NCBI GenBank assembly: GCA_021234155.1
Contig: JAJEKV010000056.1
Span: 6,848,618 to 6,912,617, forward strand
Direction of reading: 5' to 3'
DNA: 64,000 bases
Source of the DNA: Isoetes taiwanensis
Taxonomy: Eukaryota; Streptophyta; Lycopodiopsida; Isoetales; Isoetaceae
Shown: positions 1 to 13,230 of the stretch, in pieces
How the letters are laid out: every line of letters starts with the position of its first letter
Position numbering within the stretch: position 1 is the first letter of the stretch
Translations under genes and position numbers: made by a program
Notes under the pieces: model-generated
Told to the model about the DNA's origin: nothing
Database searches by the model: none
Seen by the model: the letters and a program-made list of their open reading frames with translations, nothing else

Positions 1-57
1 GTCTATTAGAAGATCTTGCTTTGTGATTCTGAGCTGATCATATATAGTATTTTTTGA

Positions 58-640
58 TCATTTAAACTCCCTAGCCCTGTCTCGCCCCCAATTTTTAATC
101 CAGGCCTTAATCTTCCCAACCCACTGGATCCATGCCTTCATACTTGGCAACCCATTCTCCTGAGGATGGGAGATCAAGAAGGCTCGGAATGCATCGCAGA
201 AGGCTGACTTCCCTATTAGTGAAGTATTAAATTTAAAGGGAACATTGCCAGAACGTCTACTCGTTGGAGCATCCTCAAAGGTGAGCTTTTGTGGGACGGG
301 TCGACCGGGTGAAAGCCGACGCTTTTCGACAAAGCATCCGCCTAGGAAGCCACCGACTTGTTGGCCAAGTAGAATCCGCCCAAAGAAACAATAAACCCGA
401 TCATGTCCCTTCTGCTTATTGGACCAGGAGAAGGATGTGTTTGAAGGCGGAATCAGAGCAAAACCCACATTAACAAGTAATGAGTTCCATGAAGCATTCT
501 CTTCAGCTGACAGATTCCTGTGGAGTCCAATTTTCTGATCCCAAATATCGGTCATATTTAGGTCTCCCCCCAAGAGCCAGTTTTCGACTTCTTGCTGTAG
601 GATCCATCTCTCAATCTCTTTCCACATTATGGCCCTTTCA
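58..640 (-). pseudogene. LINE ORF2 endonuclease fragment (APE type)
   Basis: A minus-strand reading frame matches the middle of the apurinic-like endonuclease domain that opens ORF2 of plant LINEs. Visible hallmarks are WLLGGDLNM (the GDFN block with its active-site Asn), WNSLLVNVGF and SFSWSNKQKG (the TWSN block). The motif that normally follows, R-x-x-A-R-L-D-R, is degraded to RVYCFFGR, so a key Asp is missing. There is no N-terminal part of the domain and no reverse transcriptase within reach; the frame runs out of the fragment before position 58. The open frame extends to 669, but the last ~30 bases belong to the neighbouring tandem array, so the apparent Met start is not a gene start. 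Identification rests on motifs only; it is clearly a fragment, not a working gene. Confidence 0.72.
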
Positions 641-3600
641 CGCCCTCCACGACAGTATCCCGCATCCACATCCTAGGCCAATTGACTACGAGTGTGATGG
701 AAGTGAGCTACTTTGGCGCTTCTTGGAGGTCGGGTGGTCTTCTGGCCACGGAACTTGGTTCCCAGGGCAACGTCGATGTTCTGAGTCCAATGGCAGAGTC
801 AAATCGCGATTCCGAAGAGGGAGGTCGCCTGTCCGGCCCCGTGGCCTTGGGGAGAGGAAATTCGGGCAAGCAGCTTCCGGGGATTTTAGGGTCCATGCTC
901 AAGGCCAACACCCCCACTCCACGCCAAGTCACGCGCGCAAAGGTCCCGCCCGACCGACAAGGAGAGGGCCTCCAAAACGTAAACCCCGTGGGCTGCCGTG
1001 TTCTAGAAGGGTTTGGCGCTTTGGGGCCGAGACTTGGTCATTGCACTTGGGACCTGGCCGAGAAGCCGCAGCCGGTAATACGGAGCAAGGGGAACTGACG
1101 GAGTGGAGTTTGGGCCTGTCCCCTCCGGATGTGGCAAGTAGAAGTCGGGGGCTTTTTGCGTGGCAAGACATTCATAAATTCGCAATTAATGCATTGTACG
1201 AAAAATAAATTCTGATTTTTGCCAGCTGGAATCCTAATCCATTTCCAGCACACAGCCCAATTTTCTAAAAATTTCGAGAAGGTCTAGGTCAAAGGGTTAG
1301 ATTAGAACGTCGGGCAGCCCGCTGGTGGCAACCGAAGCCGCACCCTTCCCCAAGTCAAACGAGGCCAGACCTTGCAGGATCCCTCACAAGAGGGGAGAGT
1401 CCTGACCCCAAGAGGCGGGATCCAAAAGTTCCCGAGGCAGCCCTTCCCGCGCAGCCGCCCCCTGGGGTCGCACGCTAATGACCACCCTCCCGAGCCCGCC
1501 CCCTATCCCACCGCTGGATCCTCCGCTCAGGGCCCCTCTTCGAAGGCCCAAAAGATTCCAGATCGTCCCGATAACTTGTCAAACCGCTGGGCGCCCCGAG
1601 GTCTACCTTTGTAGAAACCGCAGTGGTCTTGTCGCTCGGCACCGGGAGGTCCTCTAATGGCAAATCGACCGCCAAATCGTCCGAATGGCGAAATTACCCT
1701 AGGGAGCAAGTTACAAGGTCGGTTTTGCAAAAGAAAGAAACACTCACGCCCCACGACAAGATCCCGCATCCACATCCTAGGCCAATTGACTACGAAAGTG
1801 TGATGGAAGTGAGCTACTTTGGCGCTTCTTGAGGTCGGGTGGTCTTCCTCGCCACGGAACTTGGTCCCCGTGGCAACGCCGACGCTCGAGTCCAATGGCA
1901 GAGTCAAATCGCGATTCCGGCGAGGGGAGGTCGCCCGGCCCGGCCCCCGTGGCCTTGGGGAGAGGAAATTCGGGCAAGCAGCGGTTTCCGGGATTTTAGG
2001 GTCCGTGGCTCAAGGCCAACACCCCCACTCCACGCCAAGCCACGGGCCAAGCAAGGTCCCGCCTGACCGACAAGGAGAGGGCCTCCAAAACGAAACCCCG
2101 TGGGTTGCCGTGTTCTAGAAGGGTTTATGCTTTGGGGGCGAGACTTGGTCTGCTGCACTTGGGACCTCCGGCCGAAGCCGCAGCCGAGAATACGGAGCAA
2201 GGAGAACTGACGGAGCAGAGTTTGGGCCTGTCCTCCTCCCGATGTGGCAAGTAGAAGTTAAATGGCGCTTTGGCAAAGCTGGCAAGACATTCATAAATTC
2301 GCAATTAATGCATTGTACGAAAATAAATTTGGATTTTTTTGCCACCTGAATCCTAATCCATTTCCAAACCCACACAGCCCAATTTTCTAAAAATTTCGGA
2401 GAAGGTCTAGGTCAAAGGGTTAGCATTAGAAAGGTCGGGCAGCCCGCCGTGGTGGCAACCGAAATGGCACCCTTCCCCAAGTCAAACGAGGCCAGACCTT
2501 GCAGATCCCTCACAAGAGGGGAGAGTCCCGGACCCCAAGAGGCGGGATCCAAAAAGTTCCCGAGGCAGCCCTTCCCCTCGGCAGCCCCCCCGGGTCGTGA
2601 CGCTAATGACCACCTCCCGAGCCCCCGCCTCCCTATCCCACCGCTGATCCTCCGCTCAGGGCCCCTTTCGAAGGCCCAAAAGATTCCAGATCGGCCCGGA
2701 GAACTTGTCAAACCGCTGGGCGCCCCGAGGTCGGCCTTGTAGAAACCGTAGTGTCTTGTCGCTCGTGCACCGGGAGGTTCCGAATGGCAAATCGACCCCG
2801 CCAAATCGTCCTGAATGGCGAAATTACCCTAGGGAGCAAGTTACAAGGTCGGTTTTGCAAAAGAAAGAAACACTCACGCCTCCACGACAAGATCCCCGCA
2901 TCCACATCCTAGGCCAATTGACTACGAAAGTGTGATGGAAGTGAGCTACTTTGGCGCTTGAGGTCGGGTGGTCTTCGCCACGGAACTTGGTCCCCGTGGC
3001 AACGCCGACGCTCGAGTCCAATGGCGAGTCAAATCGCGATTCAAGAGGGGAGGTCGCCCGTCCGCCCCTGTGGCCTTGGGGAGAGGAAATTCGGGCAAGC
3101 AGCCCGGGGATTTTAGGGTCCGTGGCTCAAGGCCAACACCCCCACTCCACGCCAAGCCACGGCAAGGTCCCGCCTCCTCGGCCGACAAGGAGAGGGCCTC
3201 CAAAACGAAACCCCGTGGGGTTGCCGTGTTCTAGAAGGGTTTGCGCTTTGGGGGGTGAGACTTGGTCTGCTGCACTTGGGACCCGGCCGGTGAAGCCGCA
3301 GAGCCGAATACGGAGCAAGGAGAACTGACGGAGCAGAGTTTGGGCCTGTCCTCCTCCCGATGTGGCAAGTAGAAGTCGGGGGCGCTTTGCAAAGGGCAAG
3401 ACATTCATAAATTCGCAATTAATGCATTGTACGAAAATAAATTCTGATTTTTTGCCACCGGAATCCTAATCCATTTCCAAAGACACAGCCCAATTTTCTA
3501 AAATTTTTCGAGAAGGTCTAGGTCAAAGGGTTAGCATTAGAAAGGCCGGGCAGCCCGCTGGTGGCAACCGAGCCGCACCCTTCCCCAAGTCAAACGAGGC

Positions 3601-6600
3601 CGTGACCTCTTGCAGGATCCCTCACAAGAGGGGGAGAGTCCGGACCCCAAGAGGCGGGATCCAAAAAAAGTTCCCGAGGCAGCCCTTCCCCGGCAGCGCC
3701 CCCTGGGGTGACGCTTAATGACCACCCTCCCGGAGCCCTGCCCCTATCCCACCGCTGATCCTCCGCTCAGGCCCCCTTCTGGAAGGCCCAAAAGATTCCA
3801 GATCGGGTCCCGGGAGAACTTGTCAAACCATGGCCCCCGAGGTCGGGCCTTGTAGAAACCGTAGTGTCTTGTCGCTCGCACCGGGAGGCTCGAATGGCAA
3901 ATCGACCCCGCCAAATCGTCCGAATGGCGAAATTACCCTAGGGAGCAAGTTACAAGGTCGGTTTTGCAAAAGAAAGAAACACTCACGCCTCCACGACAAA
4001 GATCCCGCATCCACATCCTAGGCCAATTGACTACGAAAGTGTGATGGAAGTGAGCTACTTTGGCGCTTGGAGGTCGGGTGGTCTTCCTCCCACGGAACTT
4101 GGTCCCCGTGGCAACGCCGACGCTCCGAGTCCATTGGCGTAGTCAAATCGCGATTCCGAGAGGGAGGTCGCCCGGCCCGGCCCCGTGGCCTTGGGGAGAG
4201 GGAAATTCGGCAAGCGGGGGGATTTTAGGGTCCGTGTTCAAGGCCAACACCCCCCACTCCACGCCAAGTCACGGCGCCAAGGTCCCGCCTCGACCGACAA
4301 GGAGAGGGCCTCCAAAACGTAAAACCCCGTGGGGCTGCCGTGTTCTAGAAGGGTTTGGCGCTTTGGGGCCGAGACTTGGTCTCGCTGCACTTGGGACCTG
4401 CCGAAAGTCGTGAGCCGGTGAATACGGAGCAAGGGGAACCGACGGAGCCGGAGTTTGGGCCTGTCCTCCTCCCGATGTGGCAAGTAGAAGTCGGGGGCTT
4501 TTGCGCTGGCAAGACTTTCATAAATTCGCAATTAATGCATTGTACGAAAATAAATTCTGATTTTTTTGCCACCTGGAATCCTAATCCATTTCCAAAGACA
4601 CGTTTCCAATTTTCTAAATTTTCGAGAAGGTCTAGATCAAAGGGTTAGCATTAGAACGGGTCGGGCAGCCCGCTGCATGGCAACCGAAGCCGGCACCCTT
4701 CCCAAGTCAAACGAGGCCAGACCTTTTGCAGGGATCCCTCACAAGAGGGGAGAGTCCCACCCCAAGAGGCGGGATCCAAAAGTTCCCGAGGCAGCCCTTC
4801 CCCCTCAGCGCTCCCCGGGTCGCGACGCTAATGACCACCCTCCCGAGCCCTTCCCCCTATCCGGACCGCTGGATCCTCCGCTCAGGGCCCCTCTTCGAAG
4901 GTTCAAAAGATTCCAGATCGGGTCCGAGAGAACTTGTCAAACCGCTGGGCCCCCCGAGGAGGTCGGCCTTTGTAGAAACCGGCAGTGTCTTGTCGTCGGG
5001 CACCGGGAGGTCTCCTAATGGCAAATCGACCGCCAAATCGTCCGAATGGCGAAATTACCCTAGGGAGCAAGTTACAAGGTCGGTTTTTGCAAAAGAAAGA
5101 AACACTCACGCCTCCACGACAAGATCCCCCGCATCCACATCCTAGGCCAATTGACTACGAAAGTGTGATGGAAGTGAGCTACTTTGGCGCTTGGAGGTCG
5201 GGTGGTCTTCCTCGCCACTTTAACTTGGTCCCCGTGGCAATGTCGACGCTCGAGTCCATTGGCAGAGTCAAATCGCGATTCCGAGAGGGAGGTCGCCCGG
5301 CCCGTCCCCGTGGCCTTGGGGAGAGGAAATTCGGCAAGCAGCCCGTGGGGATTTTAGGGTCCGTGGTTCAAGGCCAACACCCCCACTCCACGCCAAGTCA
5401 CGACGCAAGGTCCCGCCCCAATCGACAAGGAGAGGGCCTCCAAAACGTAAAACCCCGTGGGTTGCCGTGTTCTAGAAGGGTTTGGCGCTTTGGGGGCCGA
5501 GACTTGGTCTGTTGCACTTGGGACCCGGCCGAAGCCGCAGCCGGTAGAATACGGAGCAAGGGGAACCGACGGAGCGGAGTTTGGGCCTGTCCTCCTCCCG
5601 ATGTGGCAAGTAGAAGCCTGGGGCGCTTTTGCGGGGCAAGACATTCATAAATTCGCAATTAATGCATTGTAGGAAAATAAATTTGATTTTTTGTCACCGG
5701 AATCCTAATCTATTTCCAAAGACACGCCCCAATTTTCAAATTTTCGAGAAGGTCTAGGTCAAAGGGTTAGCATTAGAACGGCCGGGGCAGCCCGCTGGGT
5801 AGGCAACCGAAGCCGGCACCCTTCCCCAAGTCAAACGAGGCCAGACCTTGCAGGATCCCTCACAAGAGGGAGAGTCCCACCCCCAAGAGGCGGATCCAAA
5901 AGTTCCCCGAGGCAGCCCTTCCCGGCAAAAGCCTCCCTGGGCCGTTTGACGCTAATGACCACCCTCCCGAGCCCCGGTTCTATCCGACCGCTGGATCCTC
6001 CGCTCAGGGGTCCCTCTTCGGGAAGGCCCAAAAGATTCCAGATCGGTCCGGAGAACTTGTCAAACCGCTGGGCGCCCCCCCGAGGTCGGCCTTTGTAGAA
6101 ACCGCAGCTTTTGTCGCTCGCACCGGGAGGTTCTCGAATGGCAAATCGACCGCCAAATCGCCCGTAATGGCGAAATTACCCTAGGGAGCAAGTTACAAGG
6201 TCGGTTTTGCAAAAGAAAGAAACACTCACGCCTCCACGACAAGATCCCGCATCCACATCCTAGGCCAATTGACTACGAAAGTGTGATGGAAGTGAGCTAC
6301 TTTGGCTTCTTGGAGGTCGGGTGGTCTTCCGCCACGAACTTGGTCCCTGTGGCAACGCCGACGCTCGAGTCCATTGGCAGAGTCAAATCGCGCGATTCGA
6401 GAGGGGAGGTCGCCTCGGCCCGGCCCCCGTGGCCTTGGGGAGAGGAAATTCGGGCAAGCAGCTTCCGGGATTTTAGGGTCCGCGGAGCCTCAAGGCCAAC
6501 ACCCCCACTCCATCGCCAAGTCACGGCGCAAGGTCCCGCCTCCCGACAAGGAGAGGGGCCTCCAAAACGAAACCCCGTGGGCTGCCGTGTTCTAGAAGGG

Positions 6601-9600
6601 TTTATGCTTTTGAAGCCGAGACTTGGTCTGCTGCACTTGGGACCGGGCCGAGAAGCCGCAGTCGAGAATACGGAGCAAGGGGAACCGACGGAGCGGAGTT
6701 TGGGCCTGTCCTCCTCCCGATGTGGCAAGTAGAAGTCGGGGGCTTTTGCAAAGGGCAAGACATTCATAAATTCAATTAATGCATTGTAGGAAAATAAATT
6801 CTGATTTTTTGCCAAATGGAATCCTAATCCATTTCCAAAGACACGCCCAATTTTCTAAAATTTCTGAGAAGGTCTAGGTCAAAGGGTTAGATTAGAACGG
6901 TCGGGCAGCCCGCTGTGGCAACCGAGCCGGCACCCTTCCCCAAGTCAAACGAGGCCAGACCTTGCGGGGGATCCCTCACAAGAGGGAGAGTCCCGAGCCC
7001 AAGAGGCGGATCCAAAAGTTCCCCGAGGCAGCCCTTCCCCGCAGCGCCCCCCCGGGCGACGCTAATGACCACCCTCCCGAGCCCGGTTCCCTATCCGACC
7101 GCTGATCCTCCGCTCAGGGCCCTTTCGAAGGCCCAAAAGATTCCAGATCGGGTCCGGAGAACTTGTCAAACCGCTGGGCGCCCCCGAGGTCGGCCTTGTA
7201 GAAACCGGGCAGTTGTCTTGTCGTTCGCACCGGGAGGTTCCGGAATGGCAAATCGACCCCGCCAAATCGTCCGAATGGCGAAATTACCCTAGGGAGCAAG
7301 TTACAAGGTCGGTTTTGCAAAAAGAAAGAAACACTCACGCCTCCACGACAAGATCCCGCATCCACATCCTAGGCCAATTGACTACGAAAGTGTGATGGAA
7401 GTGAGCTACTTTGGCGCTTCTTGAGGTTGGGTGGTCTTCTGCCACGGAACTTGGTCCCCGTGGCAATGTCGACGCTCGAGTCCATTGGCAGAGTCAAATC
7501 GCGATTCCTGAGAGGGGAGGTCGCCCGTCCGGCCCCCGTGGCCTTGGGGAGAGGAAATTCGGGCAAGCCTTCCTGGGGGATTTTAGGGTCCGGTGGTCAA
7601 GGCCAACACCCCCACTCCACGCCAAGTCACGGCTAAGGGTCCCGCCAACCGACAAGGAGAGGGCCTCCAAAACGTAAACCCCCGTGGGCTGCCGTGTTCT
7701 AGAAGGGTTTGGCGCTTTGGGGGGCCGAGACTTGGTCTCACATTGCACTTGGGACCGGCCGAGAAGCCGCAGCCGAGAATACGGGAGCAAGGGGAACCGA
7801 CGGAGCGGAGTTTGGGCCTGTCCCCTCCTCCGATGTGGCAAGTAGAAGTCGGGGGCTTTTGCAAAGGGCAAGACATTCATAAATTCGCAATTAATGCATT
7901 GTAGGAAAATAAATTCTGATTTTTGTCACCTGGAATCCTAATCTATTTCCAAAGACACAGCCCCATTTTTCAAAATTTTCTGAGAAGGTCTAGGTCAAAG
8001 GGTTAGATTAGAACGGTGGGCAGCCCGCTGCGAGGCAACCGAAATGGGCACCCTTCCCCAAGTCAAACGAGGCCAGACCTTGCGGCAGGATCCTCACAAG
8101 AGGGGGGAGAGTCCCACCCCAAGAGGCGGATCCAAAAGTTCCCGAGGCAGCCCTTCCCCGCAGCGCCCCCCGGGTCGTGACGCTAATGACCACCCTCCCG
8201 AGCCCGGTTCCCCTATCCCACCGCTGATCCTCCGCTCAGGGCCCTCTTCGAAAGCCCAAAAGATTCCAGATCGGGTCCCGAGAACTTGTCAAACCGCTGG
8301 GCCCCCGAGGTCGGGCCTTGTAGAAACCGGCAGCTTTTTGTCGCTCGGGCACCGGGAGGCTCCGCAATGGCAAATCGACCGCCAAATCGTCCCGAATGGC
8401 TAAATTACCCTAGGGAGCAAGTTACAAGGTCGGTTTTGCAAAAGAAAGAAACACTCACGCCTCCACGACAAAGAGATCCCGCATCCACATCCTAGGCCAA
8501 TTGACTACGAGTGTGATGGAAGTGAGCTACTTTGGCTTGGAGGTCGGGTGGTCTTCGCCACTAACTTGGTCCCTGTGGCAACGCCGACGTTCCGAGTCCA
8601 TTGGCGCAGTCAAATCGCGATTCCTCGAGAGGGAGGTCGCCTCGGCCCGGCCCCTGCGGCCTTGGGGAGGGAAATTCAAGCAGCTTCCTGGGATTTTAGG
8701 TCCGCAAGCTCGCTGCCAACACCCCCACTCCACGCCAAGTCACGGCGCAAGGTCCCACCACCGACAAGGAGAGGGCCTCCAAAACGTGAAACCCCGTGGG
8801 CTGCCGTGTTCTAGAAGGGTTTGGCGCTTTGGGGCCGAGACTTGGTCTCATGCACTTGGGACCTGGCCGAGAAGCCGCAGCCGTGAATACGGAGCAAGGG
8901 GAACTGACGAGCGGAGTTTGGGCCTGTCCTCCTCCCCGATGTGGCAAGTAGAAGTCGGGGGGCTTTTGGCAAGACATTCATAAATTCGCAATTAATGCAT
9001 TGTACTAAAAATAAATTCTGATTTTTGCCACCGAATCCTAATCCATTTCCAGCACACAGCCCAATTTTCAAATTTTTCGAGAAGGTCTAGGTCAAAGGGT
9101 TAGTATTAGAACGGCCGGGGCAGCCCAAGGTGGCAACCGAGCCGCACCCTTCCCCAAGTCAAACGAGGCCAGGACCTTGCGGGATCCCTCACAAGAGGGG
9201 AGAGTCCGACCCCAAGAGGCGGATCCAAAAGTTCCCCGAGGCAGCCCTTCCTCGGCAGCGCCCCCTGGGTTGCACGCTAATGACCACCCTCCCGAGCCCG
9301 GGCTCTATCCCACCGCTGGATCCTCCGCTCAGGCCCCTCTTCGAAGGCCCAAAAGATTCCAGATGACGGCCCGAGAACTTGTCAAACCGCTGGGCGCCCC
9401 GGGTCGGCCTTGTAGAAACCGCAAGCTTTGTCGCTCGGGCACGTGGGGAGGCTCCGAATGGCAAATCGACCCCGCCAAATCGTCCTAATGGCGAAATTAC
9501 CCTAGGGAGCAAGTTACAAGGTCGGTTTTGCAAAAAGAAGAAACACTCACGCCCCACGACAAGATCCCGCATCCACATCCTAGGCCAATTGACTACGAAG

Positions 9601-11335
9601 TGTGATGGAAGTGAGCTACTTTGGCGCTTCTTGGAGGTCGGGTGGTCTTCTGGCCACGGAACTTGGTCCCTGTGGCAACGCCGACGCTTCGAGTCCATTG
9701 GCAGAGTCAAATCGCGATTCCTCGAGAGGGGAGGTCGCCTGGCCCGGCCCCGTGGCCTTGGGGAGAGGAAATTCGGGCAAGCAGCTTCGGGGATTTTATG
9801 GTCCGTGCTCTCGGCATCAACACCCCCACTCCACGCCAAGTCACCTAAGCAAAGGTCCCGCCCCGGACCGACATGGAGAGGGCCTCCAAAACGTAAACCC
9901 CGTGGGCTGCCGTGTTCTAGAAGGGTTTGGCGCTTTGGGGCCGACTTGGTCTGTTGCACTTGGGACCTGGCCGAGAAGCCGCAGCCGGTGAATACGGAGC
10001 AAGGGGAACCGACGAGCGGAGTTTGGGCCTGTCCTCCTCCCGATGTGGCAAGTAGAAGTCGGGGCTTTTGCAAAGGGCAAGATATTATAAATTCGCAATT
10101 AATGCATTGTACGAAAAATAAATTCTGATTTTTGCCAGCTGGAATCCTAATCCATTTCCAAAGACAGCCCCCCCAATTTTCAAAATTTTCGGAGAAGGTC
10201 TAGGTCAAAGGGTTAGCATTAGAACGGCCGGGCAGCCCGCTGTGGGGCAACCGAGCCGCACCCTTCCCCAAGTCAAACGAGGCCAGGACCTTGCAGGATC
10301 CCTCACAAGAGGGGAGAGTCCTGACCCCAAGAGGCGGGATCCAAAACGTTCCCGAGGCAGCCCTTCCCTGCAATTTCTCCCGGGTCAGACGCTAATGACC
10401 ACCCTCCCGAGCCCTTGCCCCTATCCCCCCGCTTGGATCCTCCGCTCAGGGGCCCCTCTTCGAAGGCCCAAAAGATTCCGTGACGGGTCCGAGAAACTTG
10501 TCAAACCGCTGGGCGCCCCGAGGTCGGGCCTTTGTAGAAACCGGGCAGTGTCTTGTCGCTCGCACCGGGAGGCTCCTAATGGCAAATCGACCCCAAATCG
10601 TCCTAATGGCTTAAATTACCCTAGGAGCAAGTTACAAGGTCGGTTTTGCAAAAGAAAGAAACACTCACGCCCACGACAAGATCCCGCATCCACATCCTAG
10701 GCCAATTGACTACGAGTGTGATGGAAGTGAGCTACTTTGGCGCTTTGGGGTCGGGTGGTCTTCTCGCCACTTAACTTGGTCCCCTGTGGCAACGCCGACG
10801 CTCCGAGTCCATTGGCGTAGAGTCAAATCGTGATTCCTGAGAGGGGAGGTCGCCTCCCGGCCCCTGTGGCCTTGGGGAGAGGAAATTCGGGCAAGCGCCT
10901 GGGGATTTTAGGGTCCGTGTTCAAGCGCCAACACCCCCACCACGCCACGCCAAGTCACGCAAGGTCCCCCCGACCGACAAGGAGAAGGCCTCCAAAACGT
11001 AAACCCAAAGTGGGTTGCCGTGTTCTAGAAGGGTTTGGCGCTTTGGGGGGCGAGACTTGGTCTGCTGCACTTGGGACCTGCCGAGAAGCCGCAAAGAGAA
11101 TACCGGAGCAAGGGGAACCGACGGAGCGGAGTTTGGGCCCGTCCTCCTCCCGGATGGCAAGTAGAAGTCTGGGGCTTTTGCAAAGGGGGCAAGACATTCA
11201 TAAATTCGCAATTAATGCATTGTACGAAAATAAGTTCTGATTTTTGCCACCGATTCCTAATCCATCTTCATCACACAGCCCAATTTTCAAAATTTTCTGA
11301 GAAGGTCTAGGTCAAAGGGTTAGCTAAGGTCAAAG
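641..11335. repeat. Tandem array of a ~1.11-kb unit, about 9.5 copies
   Basis: The landmark ATGGAAGTGAGCTAC recurs at 697, 1803, 2935, 4044, 5168, 6286, 7395, 8516, 9605 and 10721, giving unit lengths of 1089-1132 bp. A second landmark, CCCTAGGGAGCAAGTTACAA, follows the same spacing. All copies are head to tail; the last is truncated near 11,330. Units are highly similar, differing by short insertions and deletions next to CG-rich spots, while AT-rich landmarks are nearly invariant. Each unit has a GC-rich half and an AT-richer part around AATTAATGCATTGTA. The many short reading frames on both strands are not shared as conserved frames between copies, so I see no gene here. It could be a satellite, tandemised LTR-like units, or spacer-type repeats. 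The left edge abuts the LINE fragment near 641. Confidence 0.93.
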
Positions 11336-12106
11336 GAATGGAGTTTGTGGGATCGTTGTACTTGGGGTTGACCTTGGCTCATTGGACGCTATACTTGGTC
11401 TAAGATTGCATTGGACGAAACCCCGTGGACTTGCCGATTCTAGAAGGGTTTTGTTTTGGTTTTTCTCGCTCCCTAAAGCTATTTGACATGGATGGCATAA
11501 CTAACTTGTAATGAACTCCGTTTTGTTTCTCTAAACAATTGTACCTTGATGAAAGATTGCTTCATAGTTTCCAAGTGAAAATTTTTAATGTGTCCGGGCA
11601 GACCGCCTTTGTTGCCCCCGTCAAAGACTCAGCTTTTTTCGATGCACACTCTTTTTAGTTATGCATTTTATTGCATTTATGGTTTATAAATTCAGTAGTT
11701 AATGCATGGCATGGAATTAAATTATGGTTTTTGGTCAGCTGGCTTCCATGGTCATCACCAAAGATACGTGAAAATTTCCAAAATTTTCTGGATAAGGTCC
11801 GCACTCCAAGCTGGGGTTAGAACGGTCCCCGCAGCTCGTTGTTGGGCAAGCATGACTGCACCCTTCCCCAAGTCAAACAAGGCGACTTTGAATGGCCACC
11901 TCAGTAGAGGGGAGAGTCCCGTCCCCAGGAGACGGACCCCAAAAACGTTCTCGAGGCAGCCTGTCCCGCACCGCCTCGGGACTGTATGCTAATGAACACC
12001 CTCCCCGGCTCGGGCCCCTATATATCCGACCGCTGAATCCTCCGCTCAAGGATCCAGCCTCGGGGATCCATTCAAATAAGCCTAGGGACAAACTTTAATG
12101 AGCTTC
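11336..12106 (+). repeat. Diverged relative of the 1.11-kb unit
   Basis: Colinear landmarks of the array unit reappear with many substitutions: GATTCTAGAAGGGTTTT near 11440, TTATAAATTC..GTTAATGCAT near 11690, GGGGTTAGAACGGTC near 11815, CACCCTTCCCCAAGTCAAAC near 11860, and GAATCCTCCGCTCA near 12035. Unlike the array copies, which are close to one another, this copy is old and has sequence between landmarks that does not align (about 11470-11680). It may represent the unit before tandem amplification. It ends where the putative CACTA element begins. Confidence 0.7.
12019..12025 (+). promoter_or_regulatory. TATA-like box in the diverged unit
   Basis: TATATAT sits just before CCGACCGCTGAATCCTCC, in the segment where array copies read CCTATCCCACCGCTGGATCC or CCTATCCGACCGC. 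The array copies therefore lack the TATA while this older copy has it. This is consistent with an ancestral LTR-type or other promoter that was lost in the amplified units. Placement only; no transcript evidence. Confidence 0.3.
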
Positions 12107-12119
12107 ACATTAAAAAAAA

Positions 12120-12300
12120 AGATGCAAAAACAAAACGCCGCTATAACAAAATACGTTATGGACGGCGCCGCGCGACGCTAGATTGAAATAACGCCGCGAT
12201 AAGACGTGGACGCCGCATGCGACGCCTGTAATATTTTGAAAAACGCGGCGGCCGGCTTTTTCCGAACTTCTTTTTGCCCTACTTCTTCGAGGTTCTTGGG
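12120..12300. repeat. Left GC-rich subterminal region of the CACTA-like element
   Basis: Short repeated words such as ACGCCGC, GACGCC and GCCGCATGCGACGCC occur in alternating orientation, separated by A-rich spacers. The same kind of words reappear at 29500-29750 at the other end. Subterminal repeats of this sort are transposase-protein binding sites in EnSpm elements; that role is inferred here. Confidence 0.45.
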
Positions 12301-12389
12301 CGATCCGCGCTAGTACCTCGATCTACTCCGCAAAGCAACTATTCTAAGGTTAGTATATCATGTTTTTTAGATTGAATAGGTTTTTGGAT

Positions 12390-13230
12390 TGAATGGTGCA
12401 TGCCCAACCTTCCTCTTTTTTGGTTTCCTTTCCTTCCTCTTCTTCTTTGTTCTTGATTTTTTTTCTCCCATTCTTCCATGCCTCGCTCATTCTTCCTCCT
12501 TCTTTCTTTCTTCTCATGCTTCATTTCTTCCTCATTCTTCCTCATGCTTCATTTCTTCCTCCTTCTTCCATGCTTCATTCTTTCCTCATTCTTTCTTCCC
12601 ATATTTCTTCTTTTCCTCATTTCTTTCTCATTCTTTCTTCCTCATTCTTTCTCATTTCTTTCTTCCCTCATGCTTTCTCATTCTTTATTCCTCACTCTTT
12701 CTCATTCTTCCTCATTCTTTTCTCATTTCTTGCTTTCTCATTTCTTTCTCATGCTTTCTCATTTTCTTTCTCATGCTTTCTCATTTGTTTCTCATTTCCA
12801 TTCTTTCTCATGCTTTCTCATTCCTCATTCTTTCCCCTCCCTTCCCTCATTTCTTTCTTCTCTTCCCTTCCTTATTCTTCATTTTTTTTCATTTCTTATT
12901 CTTCATTCTTTTTAATTTCATTTCTTCATTCTTCATTTGTTTCTTATTCTTCACATTTCTTCCTCACTTTCCATTCGATCCTTTTCTTTCCCTTCCCTTA
13001 TTTCTTCCTTCCATTCTATTCCCTTCCCTTCTCTTATTTCCTCTTATTTTTTTCTTCATTCTTTCTTGTTTCTTCTCTTATTTCTTCTCTATTCTATCCT
13101 TATTTCTTCCTTCTATTCTCTTATTTCTTTCTTTGTTTTATTTCTATCTCTTGTTTTCTATCCCCCCCCTTTTTCCTTTTTTTCTTCTTCGATGTTTTTC
13201 TTCTTTGTTCTTATTCTTCTAATGCTTTGT
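12390..13230 (+). repeat. Pyrimidine-rich low-complexity tract
   Basis: About 840 bp made almost wholly of C and T on the plus strand, built from drifting copies of CATTCTTTCTC, CTCATGCTTTCTC and TTCCTTCC. Because TAA, TAG and TGA cannot occur in pure pyrimidine DNA, long open frames (over 270 codons in two frames, rich in Phe, Ser, Leu) appear by composition alone and are not genes. It lies 5' of the element's coding part, where it could act as a polypyrimidine leader or a triplex-prone tract. Confidence 0.85.

Noticed and set aside
708-11240. Dozens of 60-290-codon frames in the 1.11-kb array
   Set aside because: Not consistently kept in the same frame between copies; GC-rich composition explains them.
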